19,770 nucleotides of DNA, taken from assembly GCA_041675885.1 (NCBI GenBank), contig JBAYSY010000046.1:1-19770 (forward strand), in the 5' to 3' direction. Below are positions 13,769 through 19,770 of the stretch, piece by piece (the first letter of the stretch is position 1; every line of letters starts with the position of its first letter). The notes beneath the pieces are model-generated. The model did not search any database. It saw nothing but the letters and a program-made list of their open reading frames with translations, and was not told the DNA's origin. The position numbers and the translations under genes were made by a program. Source of the stretch: JBAYSY01 sp041675885 (GTDB taxonomy: Bacteria > Pseudomonadota > Alphaproteobacteria > Rhodobacterales > Rhodobacteraceae).

Positions 13769-14775
13769 GCCCAGTTCCCCTTCGACATCAGGCCCAGGAT
13801 CTCAAGCTGGCGCCAGTTGATGTATTTCTCGGACCATGTGCACCAAAGGTCGGGCTGTCCGCCCGGCCCGGCGGCATAGGCGCGGTATTCGTGGCTGTTG
13901 GCGTAGTGCTGGCGGCGGGTCATCTCCTCGGCCGCCTTGACCGCGAAGGTGTCGAGGAACTTGGCGTGCAGGAGGCAGCCCGAAGCCTTCTCGCCGCCCC
14001 ATTCGTCGTAGATCAGGTTCAGCCCGCGCGGCAGCAGCATGTGGGTGGAACTGACATAGGCAAAGCGCCGGTTCCACCGCACCAGCGGGATCTTGTTCAG
14101 CGCGGGGGCGCGTTCCGGCGTGTCGGGAAAGAACACCCGCGCCCGCGGCCCGCCCTGGATCCACAGGTTGCCGAAGCGCCGGTTGCGCCGGATCGAATAA
14201 TTGCCGCTGTCGAACCAGCAGGCGATCTCGAACGGATCCTGTCCCTCGGCATAGGGCTGCGCGTCAAGCGGGCCACGGGGGTACATGTCCAGCAGCATCG
14301 CCCCGAACGACCGGATCGACGAGGCGTCCAGCCAGTCGGTCAGCGCCCGCAGGGGGCGTGTGTCGCAGAACGGATAGACGAAGAATTCGTCCGGGTCCAC
14401 GACCAGCGTCCAGTGGTCGTGCCCGTGGCGCATCTGCAACCAGTTGAGCCAGTCAACCCCGAACCGCGCCCGCTTGTAGCTGTGCGCGCTGTGCCACAGC
14501 GACACGTCGGGCTGCGCGGCCAGCCATTCGCGCGAGCCGTCGTCGCTGTCGTTATCGACGAACAGGAAATGATTCACCCCGAGGTCGCGGTAATAGCGCA
14601 GGAAGAAGGGCAGGCGCACCCGTTCGTTCCGCTGGGTCGAGAACAACAGGATATCGCGCGGCCGGATGGCGCGGGTGCGGTCGGCGACGGCGGTCAGTTC
14701 ACGCCGCTTGCGCAGCGCGCGGACCAGCCAGCGCCTGCGTGCGAGCCTCAGCCTGTATGACTGCCAGATGCCCAC
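13765..14775 (-). CDS. GT2-like glycosyltransferase (Glyco_tranf_2_4 type)
   Basis: This 336-residue protein has a GT-A nucleotide-sugar transferase core: ILLFSTQRNERVRLPFFLRYY (42-62), HFLFVDNDSDDGSREWL (69-85), and the metal-binding VDPDEFFVYP (126-135). The pattern matches the Glyco_tranf_2_4/GT92-like group, in which the usual DxD is within DPDEF. The basic N-terminus (RLRLARRRWLVRALRKRR) may bind membrane lipids. The start is GTG with GGGGAAGG four bases upstream; a nearby ATG is out of frame. It begins 19 bases past the GT4 stop and overlaps the GT14 start, so it is central in the polysaccharide operon. Donor and acceptor sugars are not predictable. Confidence 0.85.
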   Translation of the reverse strand: MGIWQSYRLRLARRRWLVRALRKRRELTAVADRTRAIRPRDILLFSTQRNERVRLPFFLRYYRDLGVNHFLFVDNDSDDGSREWLAAQPDVSLWHSAHSYKRARFGVDWLNWLQMRHGHDHWTLVVDPDEFFVYPFCDTRPLRALTDWLDASSIRSFGAMLLDMYPRGPLDAQPYAEGQDPFEIACWFDSGNYSIRRNRRFGNLWIQGGPRARVFFPDTPERAPALNKIPLVRWNRRFAYVSSTHMLLPRGLNLIYDEWGGEKASGCLLHAKFLDTFAVKAAEEMTRRQHYANSHEYRAYAAGPGGQPDLWCTWSEKYINWRQLEILGLMSKGNWA

Positions 14776-14794
14776 CCGGCCTTCCCCATACTCG

Positions 14795-16054
14795 TTATCC
14801 CGCCGCCCCGGTCTGGTCGCCAGTCCGGGCGACGCGGGTCAACACGACCCTTACATGATCGTCCCAGCCGGGTATTCCCGATTTCTCCGGCACCGGATTC
14901 CGGTCGCGCGATGTGTTGGCGGCGCAACGGGCGGCGATGGCCTCGGCCCAAGGATAGACATCCCCCGTGGCCAGGTAAACCGGATAGTCGCCCGCGATTT
15001 CACGGAAAACCGGCAAGGGCGAGCAGATGACCGGCGTGCCGGCGACCATGGCCTCGGCCAGCGGCAGGCCGAACCCCTCGGCAAGCGAGGGAAACAGCAG
15101 CGCCCGCGCCCGCGCCATCAGCGCCGCGCAGGCCCCGTCGTCGATCCCGCCAAGCTCCAGCACGCTTTGCCCGTTCAAGGCCGAGGCCGCGAGCCGGGCG
15201 GCGAAAGCCCCGGTCCGCCAGCCGCGCCGCCCGACGATCAGCAGCCGGGGCATGTCGGCGGCGGGCAGGCGGCGGGCCAGTTCCTCCCACACGTCCAGCA
15301 GGAAGACATGGTTCTTGCGCGGCTCGATGGTGCCGAGGACCAGGAAGAAGGGCCGGTCGAGGTCCAGCCCCTCCGGCAGGCCCGCGGGATCGGGCGCGGC
15401 GGGCGGATCGGTCCCCAGATGCGCCACCAGCCCGGGTGGCACCCGGCCCCAGCGGGCGAAATGGCGCCCGGCCCGGTCGCGCGTATCGGCTGAATTATAG
15501 ACCACCAGCGCCGCCCCCTGCGCCACCCGCCGCATCCGGCGGCGGAAGGCTGCGGGGATGCCGGGGCGGCAGAACTCCGGATGGTCGAGCGGGATCACGT
15601 CATGGATCAGCACCGTGGCCGGGATGCCCGCCGCGCGCAGCCCGGAAAACATCCGGCGCGAAAGGTTGCTGTGGCCCATGTTCAGGCAGACGGTGCCCGG
15701 CGGCAGATGGCGGCGCAGCATCGGCCCGAGCCCGAAGGGCAGGGCGCGGGCAATCGCATGGGGCCGGATCGCGGTCTCGGCCCGGGCGCGGCGCGCATCG
15801 CGCGGGCGGCTGAGGCGCGACACGGGATCGGGCCGGTCGGGCAGCGCTGCGCCCTCGGTCAGCGCCAGCACCCGCGCCGCGCCCGCGCGGTCCAGCAGGC
15901 AATAACCCGCCCCGGTGCGGACAAGGCCGAACAGCGGTTCGTCGCGCGCCAGAAGCGCCCGCAGCCAGGCGCGCTCCACCCGGTCGATCCCGGTCGCCGG
16001 CCCGCCCCCCAGCCGCGAAACCAGCCGGCTGAGGTCGAGCAGACGTCCGCTCAT
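14795..16054 (-). CDS. Glycosyltransferase family 1/GT4 type
   Basis: The 419-residue protein has a GT-B fold pattern. The C-terminal half carries LVLGTIEPRKNHVFLLDVWEEL (238-259), LLIVGRRGW (271-279), and EGFGLPLAEAMVAGTPVICSP (326-346), whose first glutamate and GxPxxE segment bind the nucleotide sugar. The N-terminal half contains VLIHDVIPLDHPEF (148-161) and VVYNSADTRD (184-193), as in bacterial mannosyl/fucosyl-type GT4 enzymes. ATG is the start, shortly after a G-rich stretch; no strong SD is visible. The 149-base gap before it contains only a hairpin of the upstream gene and a possible minus-strand TATAGG -10 box at 16130-16135 without a good -35. It is probably a step in assembly of a surface glycan. 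Confidence 0.88.
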   Translation of the reverse strand: MSGRLLDLSRLVSRLGGGPATGIDRVERAWLRALLARDEPLFGLVRTGAGYCLLDRAGAARVLALTEGAALPDRPDPVSRLSRPRDARRARAETAIRPHAIARALPFGLGPMLRRHLPPGTVCLNMGHSNLSRRMFSGLRAAGIPATVLIHDVIPLDHPEFCRPGIPAAFRRRMRRVAQGAALVVYNSADTRDRAGRHFARWGRVPPGLVAHLGTDPPAAPDPAGLPEGLDLDRPFFLVLGTIEPRKNHVFLLDVWEELARRLPAADMPRLLIVGRRGWRTGAFAARLAASALNGQSVLELGGIDDGACAALMARARALLFPSLAEGFGLPLAEAMVAGTPVICSPLPVFREIAGDYPVYLATGDVYPWAEAIAARCAANTSRDRNPVPEKSGIPGWDDHVRVVLTRVARTGDQTGAAG

Positions 16055-16188
16055 CCGTGCCCCCGGCCGGTTGCCATGCTGACTTGCCCTCTCATGCCGA
16101 GCATCACTCGTCCGTCACATCCTTGCGCCCCTATAGCGCAGCCCGTGCGCCGATGCGCGGGAAATTCGGCGGAAGTGCGCGGGGCGCG

Positions 16189-16203
16189 GCGCGGTTTCCG
16201 CGC
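16189..16203 (-). terminator. Hairpin after the first GT2 gene
   Basis: GCGCGG (16189-16194) and CCGCGC (16198-16203) form a perfect 6-bp stem with loop TTT, directly adjoining the stop codon at 16204. There is no T-run, so it may only weaken read-through into the GT4 gene. Confidence 0.35.
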
Positions 16204-17445
16204 TCAAACCACCTCGACCCGCTCCACCGGCCGGAACGGGGCAAGGCGGGCGGCCTCGGCGGCGGCGCGCCGCGCAGGGGCCACCTCGCGCAGCCGCAGC
16301 CATGCGTGATCGCGCTCGGTCCGGCCCCACAGCCCGCCCGCCTGTTCCCAGATCCCGTCGGGGCGGAACCGCATCCGGTGCGGGCGCAGGCCGGGGTGCA
16401 GGTGCAGCAGCGTGACCACGTGACCCTCGGCCCGCAGCGCCCGCGCCCGTGCCTCCAGCCGCGTGCGCGACAGCCCCGCGACCAGCGCTCCGGGCCGGGG
16501 GCCGGTGCCCGGCAGCGGCAGGAACGGCGGCGGCGTGGCGGCAAGCGGCGCAAGCGCGGGCAGGTCGCGCGCCATGCCCGCCCGCACGCCTTCGTCGAAC
16601 CCGCCGAGCAGCGGCGCGACCGCGCCGGGCTCGATCCGGCCCGCGACCATATGCCCGACCAGCCCGCGCCGGGCGCCCTCCCGGAACCCGGCGATCCGGG
16701 CGGCATGATCGGCCCCCGGCGCATGGCGGCGCAGGAACACCGCAAGGCCCGCGCCGATCTCGTGCAGGTCGCGCGGCACCCGGTCGGCCCGCCTACGGGC
16801 GCTGGCGGCGTAGCCGTGATGCACCTGCGCGCTGGGAACCAGCGCGGTCAGGTGCCCGGCGGCGGCCAGCCGCAGGTTCACGTCCGCCTCGTCCAGAAAG
16901 AACCGCAACGCCGGGTCGAACCCGCCCGCCGCCAGCAGCGCCGCCCGGCGGAAGCCGCAACAGGTGCCCTGCGTCTTGAGCGCCCGCACCGCCGTGCCGC
17001 CCCGCACCAGCGTGGCCCCGGCCTCGAACGGATGGTCGTAGCCAAGCGCATCGACCTCGGCCCCGCGCCACTGGAACGAGATGCCGTTGCGGCCGCGCAC
17101 GAAGCCCCCGGCTGCGGCCACAAGCGGATCGGCGAAGGGCGCGGCGATGCGCCCGGCCCATGTCGGCTCCGGTACCGCGTCGTCGTCGAGAAACCCGACC
17201 AGATCGGCCGCCGCCAGCCCCAGCCCGATATTGCGCGCCGCCGAGATATTCGCCGCGTCGAACCCGGCCAGCTTCACCGCCGCCCCGAGCCCGGCCCCGC
17301 GCACCGCCGCCACCCCATCGGGACAGGCGACCACCACCGCCTCGACCGCCGGATGGTCCGATTGCGCCAGCCCGGCGAGACAGCGCAACAGCGCCCCCGG
17401 CCGGTGGCGGCTGACCACGACCACGCTGACGGGCAGGGGGCTCAT
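16204..17445 (-). CDS. Glycosyltransferase family 2 with extra C-terminal domain
   Basis: The first 220 of 413 residues form a GT-A domain: PVSVVVVSRHRPGALLRCL (5-23), NISAARNIGLGLAAADLVG (66-84), the metal-binding FLDDDAVPE (85-93), TCCGFRRAALLAAGGFDP (161-178), and the galactosyltransferase-like FLDEADVNLRLAAAG (183-197). The last 100 residues (from about LPLPGTGPRPGAL) form a second unit with RARALRAEGHVVTLLHLHPGLRPHRMRFRPDGIWEQAGGLWG, which I have seen in related rhodobacterial transferases but cannot name. ATG at 17445 gives the conserved start. Its upstream bases (CCGGGCAAAAG) are a poor SD and belong to a REP-like hairpin. Frames upstream lack conserved sequence. It is the probable first gene of the glycan cluster. 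Confidence 0.85.
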   Translation of the reverse strand: MSPLPVSVVVVSRHRPGALLRCLAGLAQSDHPAVEAVVVACPDGVAAVRGAGLGAAVKLAGFDAANISAARNIGLGLAAADLVGFLDDDAVPEPTWAGRIAAPFADPLVAAAGGFVRGRNGISFQWRGAEVDALGYDHPFEAGATLVRGGTAVRALKTQGTCCGFRRAALLAAGGFDPALRFFLDEADVNLRLAAAGHLTALVPSAQVHHGYAASARRRADRVPRDLHEIGAGLAVFLRRHAPGADHAARIAGFREGARRGLVGHMVAGRIEPGAVAPLLGGFDEGVRAGMARDLPALAPLAATPPPFLPLPGTGPRPGALVAGLSRTRLEARARALRAEGHVVTLLHLHPGLRPHRMRFRPDGIWEQAGGLWGRTERDHAWLRLREVAPARRAAAEAARLAPFRPVERVEVV

Positions 17446-17448
17446 CTT

Positions 17449-17517
17449 TTGCCCGGAATCAAGGCGCGTCACGCGCCGCCGGGCAGCGGCCGACCGCCCT
17501 ATGGGCGGCGGCTGCCC
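17449..17517. repeat. REP-like hairpin element, family 2, in the GT2 leader
   Basis: TGCCCGG (17450-17456) pairs with CCGGGCA (17479-17485), enclosing a second stem GGCGCG/CGCGCC (17463-17477). A following hairpin CCGCCC/GGGCGG (17494-17508) is framed by GGGCAGC (17481-17487) and GCTGCCC (17511-17517). The stretch 17473-17499 is identical to 19636-19662 (27 bases). It starts four bases upstream of the GT2 start codon. Confidence 0.7.
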
Positions 17518-17596
17518 TCTGTTGCGCCACCCCGCACCGATCGCGGTCATAGCCCGGCAGCCCCGATGGCAAGGAGACCACCCCGCTCTTCGCCTT

Positions 17597-17667
17597 GAAG
17601 GAAACATCCCCGCCGGAGGGTGAGCGGCGTCCCGGGAACCTTCCAGTGGAAGGTTCCAGCCGCGAAC
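17597..17667. repeat. Structured interspersed repeat, family 1, copy C (rearranged)
   Basis: The left part (17597-17619) matches the end of copy A in plus orientation, while the right part (from GTGAGC to GCGAAC) matches copy B in its plus-strand orientation. The large central hairpin is missing. The remaining hairpin at 17635-17657 is perfect: GGAACCTTCCA and its reverse complement around one G, 11 bp. It lies between cysQ and the GT2 gene. Confidence 0.65.
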
Positions 17668-17669
17668 GG

Positions 17670-17695
17670 GCGCCCCGTGGGGCCCCGGGGGGCGC
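17670..17695 (-). terminator. Hairpin after cysQ
   Basis: GCGCCCC (17670-17676) pairs with GGGGCGC (17689-17695), about 39 bases past the cysQ stop on the minus strand. The loop is itself G/C-rich. It would separate cysQ from the glycosyltransferase genes, with no T-run visible. Confidence 0.35.
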
Positions 17696-17733
17696 ACCAT
17701 CCACCCGCGCCACGGCCGGGCGGGGGCGCGGCC

Positions 17734-18522
17734 TCATTTCAGCACCACCCCCGGTGCATGGGCGATGAAGAACGGGTTGTCCCAACCCGGCTTGCCGTAG
17801 CCGAGCGGTGCATGGTCGTCGAACCGCACCACATGCCCGCCCGCGCCGCGCAGCACCGCGTCGCCCGCCGCCGTGTCCCATTCCATGGTGCGACCGAGCC
17901 GGGGATAGAGATCGGCCTCGCCGGTCGCCACCAGACAGAACTTCAGCGACGACCCGGCGCTGGTCATGTCGCGCACCCGATAACGGCCGATATAGTCATC
18001 GGTCGCCTGGTCGCGGTGCGATTTCGACGCGACCACCATCAGCGCGGCATTGTCGGGCGTGGCGACCCGCAGCGGCGTGAGCGTGCCGGGTTCCGGGCCG
18101 AACGGGCCTTTCTCCTCGACCGCCCGGCCGTCGGCGGTGGTGTAGAACAGCCGTTCCTTCGCGGGCGCATAGACCACGCCGCGCAGGGGCACGCCATCTT
18201 CCACATAGGCGACGTTCACGGTGAAATCGCCGCGCCGCTGCACGAACTCCTTGGTGCCGTCGAGCGGATCGACGATCAGGAAGGTGGCGGCGGACAACCC
18301 GTGCGAGTCCGCCTGCTCCTCGGTGATCAGCGGCAGATCGGGAAAGGCCGCCCGCAGCCCGGCCGAGATCAGCGCATCCGCCGCCTCGTCGGCCTCGGTC
18401 ACCGGGCTTGCGTCCGACTTGGCGCGCACCGCGAAATCTGGATCGGCATAGACCTGCATGATCTTCCCGCCCGCCTCCAGCGCGAGGCCGCGCATCACCC
18501 CGACCAGTCTTTCGAAATCCAT
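17734..18522 (-). CDS. cysQ: 3'(2'),5'-bisphosphate nucleotidase CysQ
   Basis: CysQ hydrolyses 3'-phosphoadenosine 5'-phosphate (PAP) to AMP, clearing the inhibitory by-product of PAPS-using sulfotransferases and of sulfate reduction. The 262-residue protein has the inositol-monophosphatase-fold metal sites: ITEEQ (E69), DPLDGTKEF (85-93), and WDTAAGDAV (215-223). The C-terminal GYGKPGWDNPFFIA is typical of CysQ rather than inositol monophosphatase. AGGAGA lies eight bases before the ATG at 18522; open frame upstream is not conserved. It sits between a surface glycan cluster that includes a sulfotransferase and a divergent export permease, a context that fits recycling of PAP from glycan sulfation. 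Confidence 0.93.
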   Translation of the reverse strand: MDFERLVGVMRGLALEAGGKIMQVYADPDFAVRAKSDASPVTEADEAADALISAGLRAAFPDLPLITEEQADSHGLSAATFLIVDPLDGTKEFVQRRGDFTVNVAYVEDGVPLRGVVYAPAKERLFYTTADGRAVEEKGPFGPEPGTLTPLRVATPDNAALMVVASKSHRDQATDDYIGRYRVRDMTSAGSSLKFCLVATGEADLYPRLGRTMEWDTAAGDAVLRGAGGHVVRFDDHAPLGYGKPGWDNPFFIAHAPGVVLK

Positions 18523-18564
18523 CCCGCCCGTCTCCTGCTGCTGCCGTTCACCCGCGCGGCCCGG

Positions 18565-18593
18565 TTGCCAAAGCCCCGCCGCCCCCTTATCAT
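18565..18593 (+). promoter_or_regulatory. Putative promoter of the ABC-2 export permease
   Basis: TTGCCA (18565-18570) and TATCAT (18588-18593) are 17 bases apart; each matches the sigma-70 consensus in five of six bases. The leader to the ATG at 18697 would be about 95 bases and contains a CCCCGG/CCGGGG hairpin. It overlaps the proposed cysQ promoter. Confidence 0.5.
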
Positions 18594-18614
18594 CGCGCGG
18601 CGTGTTTTCGGCAA
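18586..18614 (-). promoter_or_regulatory. Putative promoter of cysQ
   Basis: On the minus strand TTGCCG (18609-18614) is followed after 17 bases by GATAAG (18586-18591). Each agrees with consensus at four of six bases. Its -10 box shares bases with the -10 box of the divergent permease promoter. Confidence 0.35.
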
Positions 18615-18696
18615 GTGCCCCCGGCCCCCGGGGTTGTCCGGGGCGGCAACGGGCGGTGCCGGAGGCAGCGGGGCAGAGGAACGGGCAGGCCGCGAG

Positions 18697-19518
18697 ATGC
18701 TGCATCACGAAACCAGCAGGACCCGCGCGGGCGGCGCCTTCGCCATTCTGGAGCGGATCTTCCACGCCTCGGTGCGCAATGTCCGCAAAAGCCATGGCAA
18801 CGCGGTCATCGGGCTGCTGCTCAATATCCTGCAAACCGTGGTGCTGGTCGCGGTCTTCTACCTGATGTTCGAACTGCTGGGCCTGCGCAGCATGGCGCTG
18901 CGCGGCGATTTCCTGCTTTACCTGATGTCGGGGATCTTCCTGTTCCTCGTGCATATCAAGACCGTGGGGGCGGTGGCCGGTGCCGAGGGCCCCACCTCGC
19001 CGATGATGAAACACGCGCCGATGAATACGGTGATCTCGATTTCCTCGGTGGCGCTGGGCACGCTTTACCTTCAGATCCTGTCGGGCGGGATCGTGCTGTT
19101 CTTCTATCACGCGCTGGTGACCCCGGTGGTGATCGAGGATCCGGTGGGCGCGGTCGCCATGCTGCTGATGGCCTGGTTCACCGGGGTCGGGGTCGGGGTG
19201 GTGCTGCTGGCGCTGAAACCCTGGCTGCCGGATCTGGTCGGGCTGCTCACGCTGATCTATCAGCGGATGAACATGGTGGCCTCGGGCAAGATGTTCCTGG
19301 CCAACATGCTGCCCACCTCGATGCTCAGGCTGTTCGACTGGAACCCGCTGTTCCATACGATCGACCAGGCGCGGGGGTTCACCTTTCTCAACTACAACCC
19401 GCATTACACCTCGATCAGCTATCCGCTTTATGTCGGGATCGGCTGCCTGATGCTGGGGCTGATCGGGGAATACTACACCCGCCGCCACGCCTCGCTGAGC
19501 TGGGGCGCGAAACGCTGA
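18697..19518 (+). CDS. ABC-2 type polysaccharide export permease
   Basis: The 273-residue protein is a membrane permease of the KpsM/Wzm kind, which with an ATPase moves a finished capsular or O-antigen-like glycan across the inner membrane. The N-terminus (AILERIFHASVRNVRKSHGNAVIGLLLNILQ, 15-45) matches the cytoplasmic interface helix and first span. About six hydrophobic spans follow, with a conserved ending WNPLFHTIDQARGFTFLNYNPHYTSISYPLYVG (about 225-257). The ATG at 18697 keeps the family start; the SD is weak (GGCAGG is about eight bases upstream, AGAGGA further off). The ATPase partner is not in the window and may follow to the right. Divergence from cysQ and closeness to glycosyltransferases support a glycan substrate. 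Confidence 0.85.
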   Translation: MLHHETSRTRAGGAFAILERIFHASVRNVRKSHGNAVIGLLLNILQTVVLVAVFYLMFELLGLRSMALRGDFLLYLMSGIFLFLVHIKTVGAVAGAEGPTSPMMKHAPMNTVISISSVALGTLYLQILSGGIVLFFYHALVTPVVIEDPVGAVAMLLMAWFTGVGVGVVLLALKPWLPDLVGLLTLIYQRMNMVASGKMFLANMLPTSMLRLFDWNPLFHTIDQARGFTFLNYNPHYTSISYPLYVGIGCLMLGLIGEYYTRRHASLSWGAKR

Positions 19519-19557
19519 GGGCCCCCTTGCCCGGAAGAGCCGAAGCGGCCCGGGGGC

Positions 19558-19575
19558 GGTGCGCTGAAGCGCACC
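19558..19575 (+). terminator. Hairpin after the export permease
   Basis: GGTGCGC and GCGCACC form a 7-bp stem around TGAA, 40 bases past the permease stop. It is the same stem as at 495-512, which suggests a reused terminator or repeat motif. No T-run follows. Confidence 0.45.
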
Positions 19576-19613
19576 CTACAGGGGTGGGCGCCGGACCGTT
19601 CCCCCTTTCCCCC

Positions 19614-19662
19614 TTGCCCGGAACAAGGCGCGCCAGCGCCGCCGGGCAGCGGCCGACCGCCC
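19614..19662. repeat. REP-like hairpin element, family 2
   Basis: TGCCCGG (19615-19621) pairs with CCGGGCA (19642-19648), enclosing GGCGC/GCGCC (19627-19640) with loop GCCA. Compared with the copy at 17449 the inner stem differs in length and loop but still pairs. The stretch 19636-19662 is identical to 17473-17499. Confidence 0.65.
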
Positions 19663-19691
19663 CTGTCTGGATGAATTCTGTTATTGTGGTT

Positions 19692-19760
19692 ACCGGCGGC
19701 GATCCCGTGACCGCCCCGGGGTCTGCTTGAACCCGTCCCGTGGAGAGGGACGCCGCCGGT
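19692..19760. other. Folded element of unknown nature at right edge
   Basis: ACCGGCGGCG (19692-19701) and CGCCGCCGGT (19751-19760) are a perfect 10-bp inverted repeat 49 bases apart. Inside lie GGGT/ACCC and GTCCC/GGGAC hairpin possibilities. It could be a leader RNA of a gene beyond the window, a riboswitch-like element or another repeat. I recognise no known riboswitch core. The remaining bases from 19663 to the edge contain no supported gene. Confidence 0.3.
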
Positions 19761-19770
19761 TGGTCTGACC

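Noticed and set aside
16057..17598. A 513-codon open frame on the plus strand opposite the GT2 gene
   Set aside because: The translation is low-complexity and Arg/Pro/His-rich, while the opposite strand has full glycosyltransferase motifs.
18523..19488. Long in-frame upstream extension of cysQ
   Set aside because: It is antisense to the export permease; the ATG at 18522 has a good AGGAGA and matches the CysQ N-terminus.
19671..19730. A 19-codon open frame, a possible leader peptide
   Set aside because: There is no Shine-Dalgarno and no run of regulatory codons, and it overlaps a structured segment; support is too weak.

Overview
The window is a high-GC bacterial chromosome segment. Its genes (a PrpE-type acyl-CoA synthetase, SufE, MsrB, an OlsB-like N-acyltransferase, a DUF1638 protein, and a DUF5928-type GT14 glycosyltransferase) and its structured intergenic repeats point to an alphaproteobacterium of the Rhodobacterales (Rhodobacter/Paracoccus group). 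This placement rests on recognised protein families and on GC- and Shine-Dalgarno-rich starts. No rRNA or tRNA is present to confirm it.

Left half (1-10507), mostly housekeeping. A leuB start runs off the left edge (minus strand). It is followed by an OlsB-like acyltransferase (-), msrB (+), prpE (-), a small lipoprotein (-), sufE (+), a two-gene unit of DUF1638 protein and tiny membrane protein (-), a sulfotransferase-like protein of unknown role (-), a fused Fe3+-type ABC permease (+) and a PLP-dependent class V aminotransferase (+). The gaps between the convergent pairs msrB/prpE and sufE/DUF1638 hold two inverted copies of one structured repeat, about 137 bp and about 95% identical.

Right half (10640-19518), surface polysaccharide. 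Five minus-strand genes lie nearly head to tail. In transcription order they encode a GT2 glycosyltransferase, a GT4-type glycosyltransferase, a second GT2-like glycosyltransferase, a GT14/core-2 branching-type transferase with a long C-terminal domain, and a sulfotransferase with two sulfotransferase-like halves. Upstream are cysQ (-), whose product removes the PAP left by sulfotransferases, and, divergently, an ABC-2 polysaccharide export permease (+). Together they suggest assembly, sulfation and ABC-dependent export of a cell-surface glycan. This pathway is inferred from gene content and is not proven.

Intergenic DNA is unusually structured: two repeat families, a four-unit 16-bp tandem array between the lipoprotein gene and sufE, helically spaced TTACGS motifs before prpE, a palindrome in the 6405-7280/permease divergent promoter, overlapping divergent promoters before cysQ and the export permease, and an unexplained folded element at the right edge. 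I see no insertion sequence, CRISPR array, tRNA or prophage gene. Coding strands were chosen by recognisable protein families, because the high GC content creates long open frames on the opposite strand of nearly every gene.
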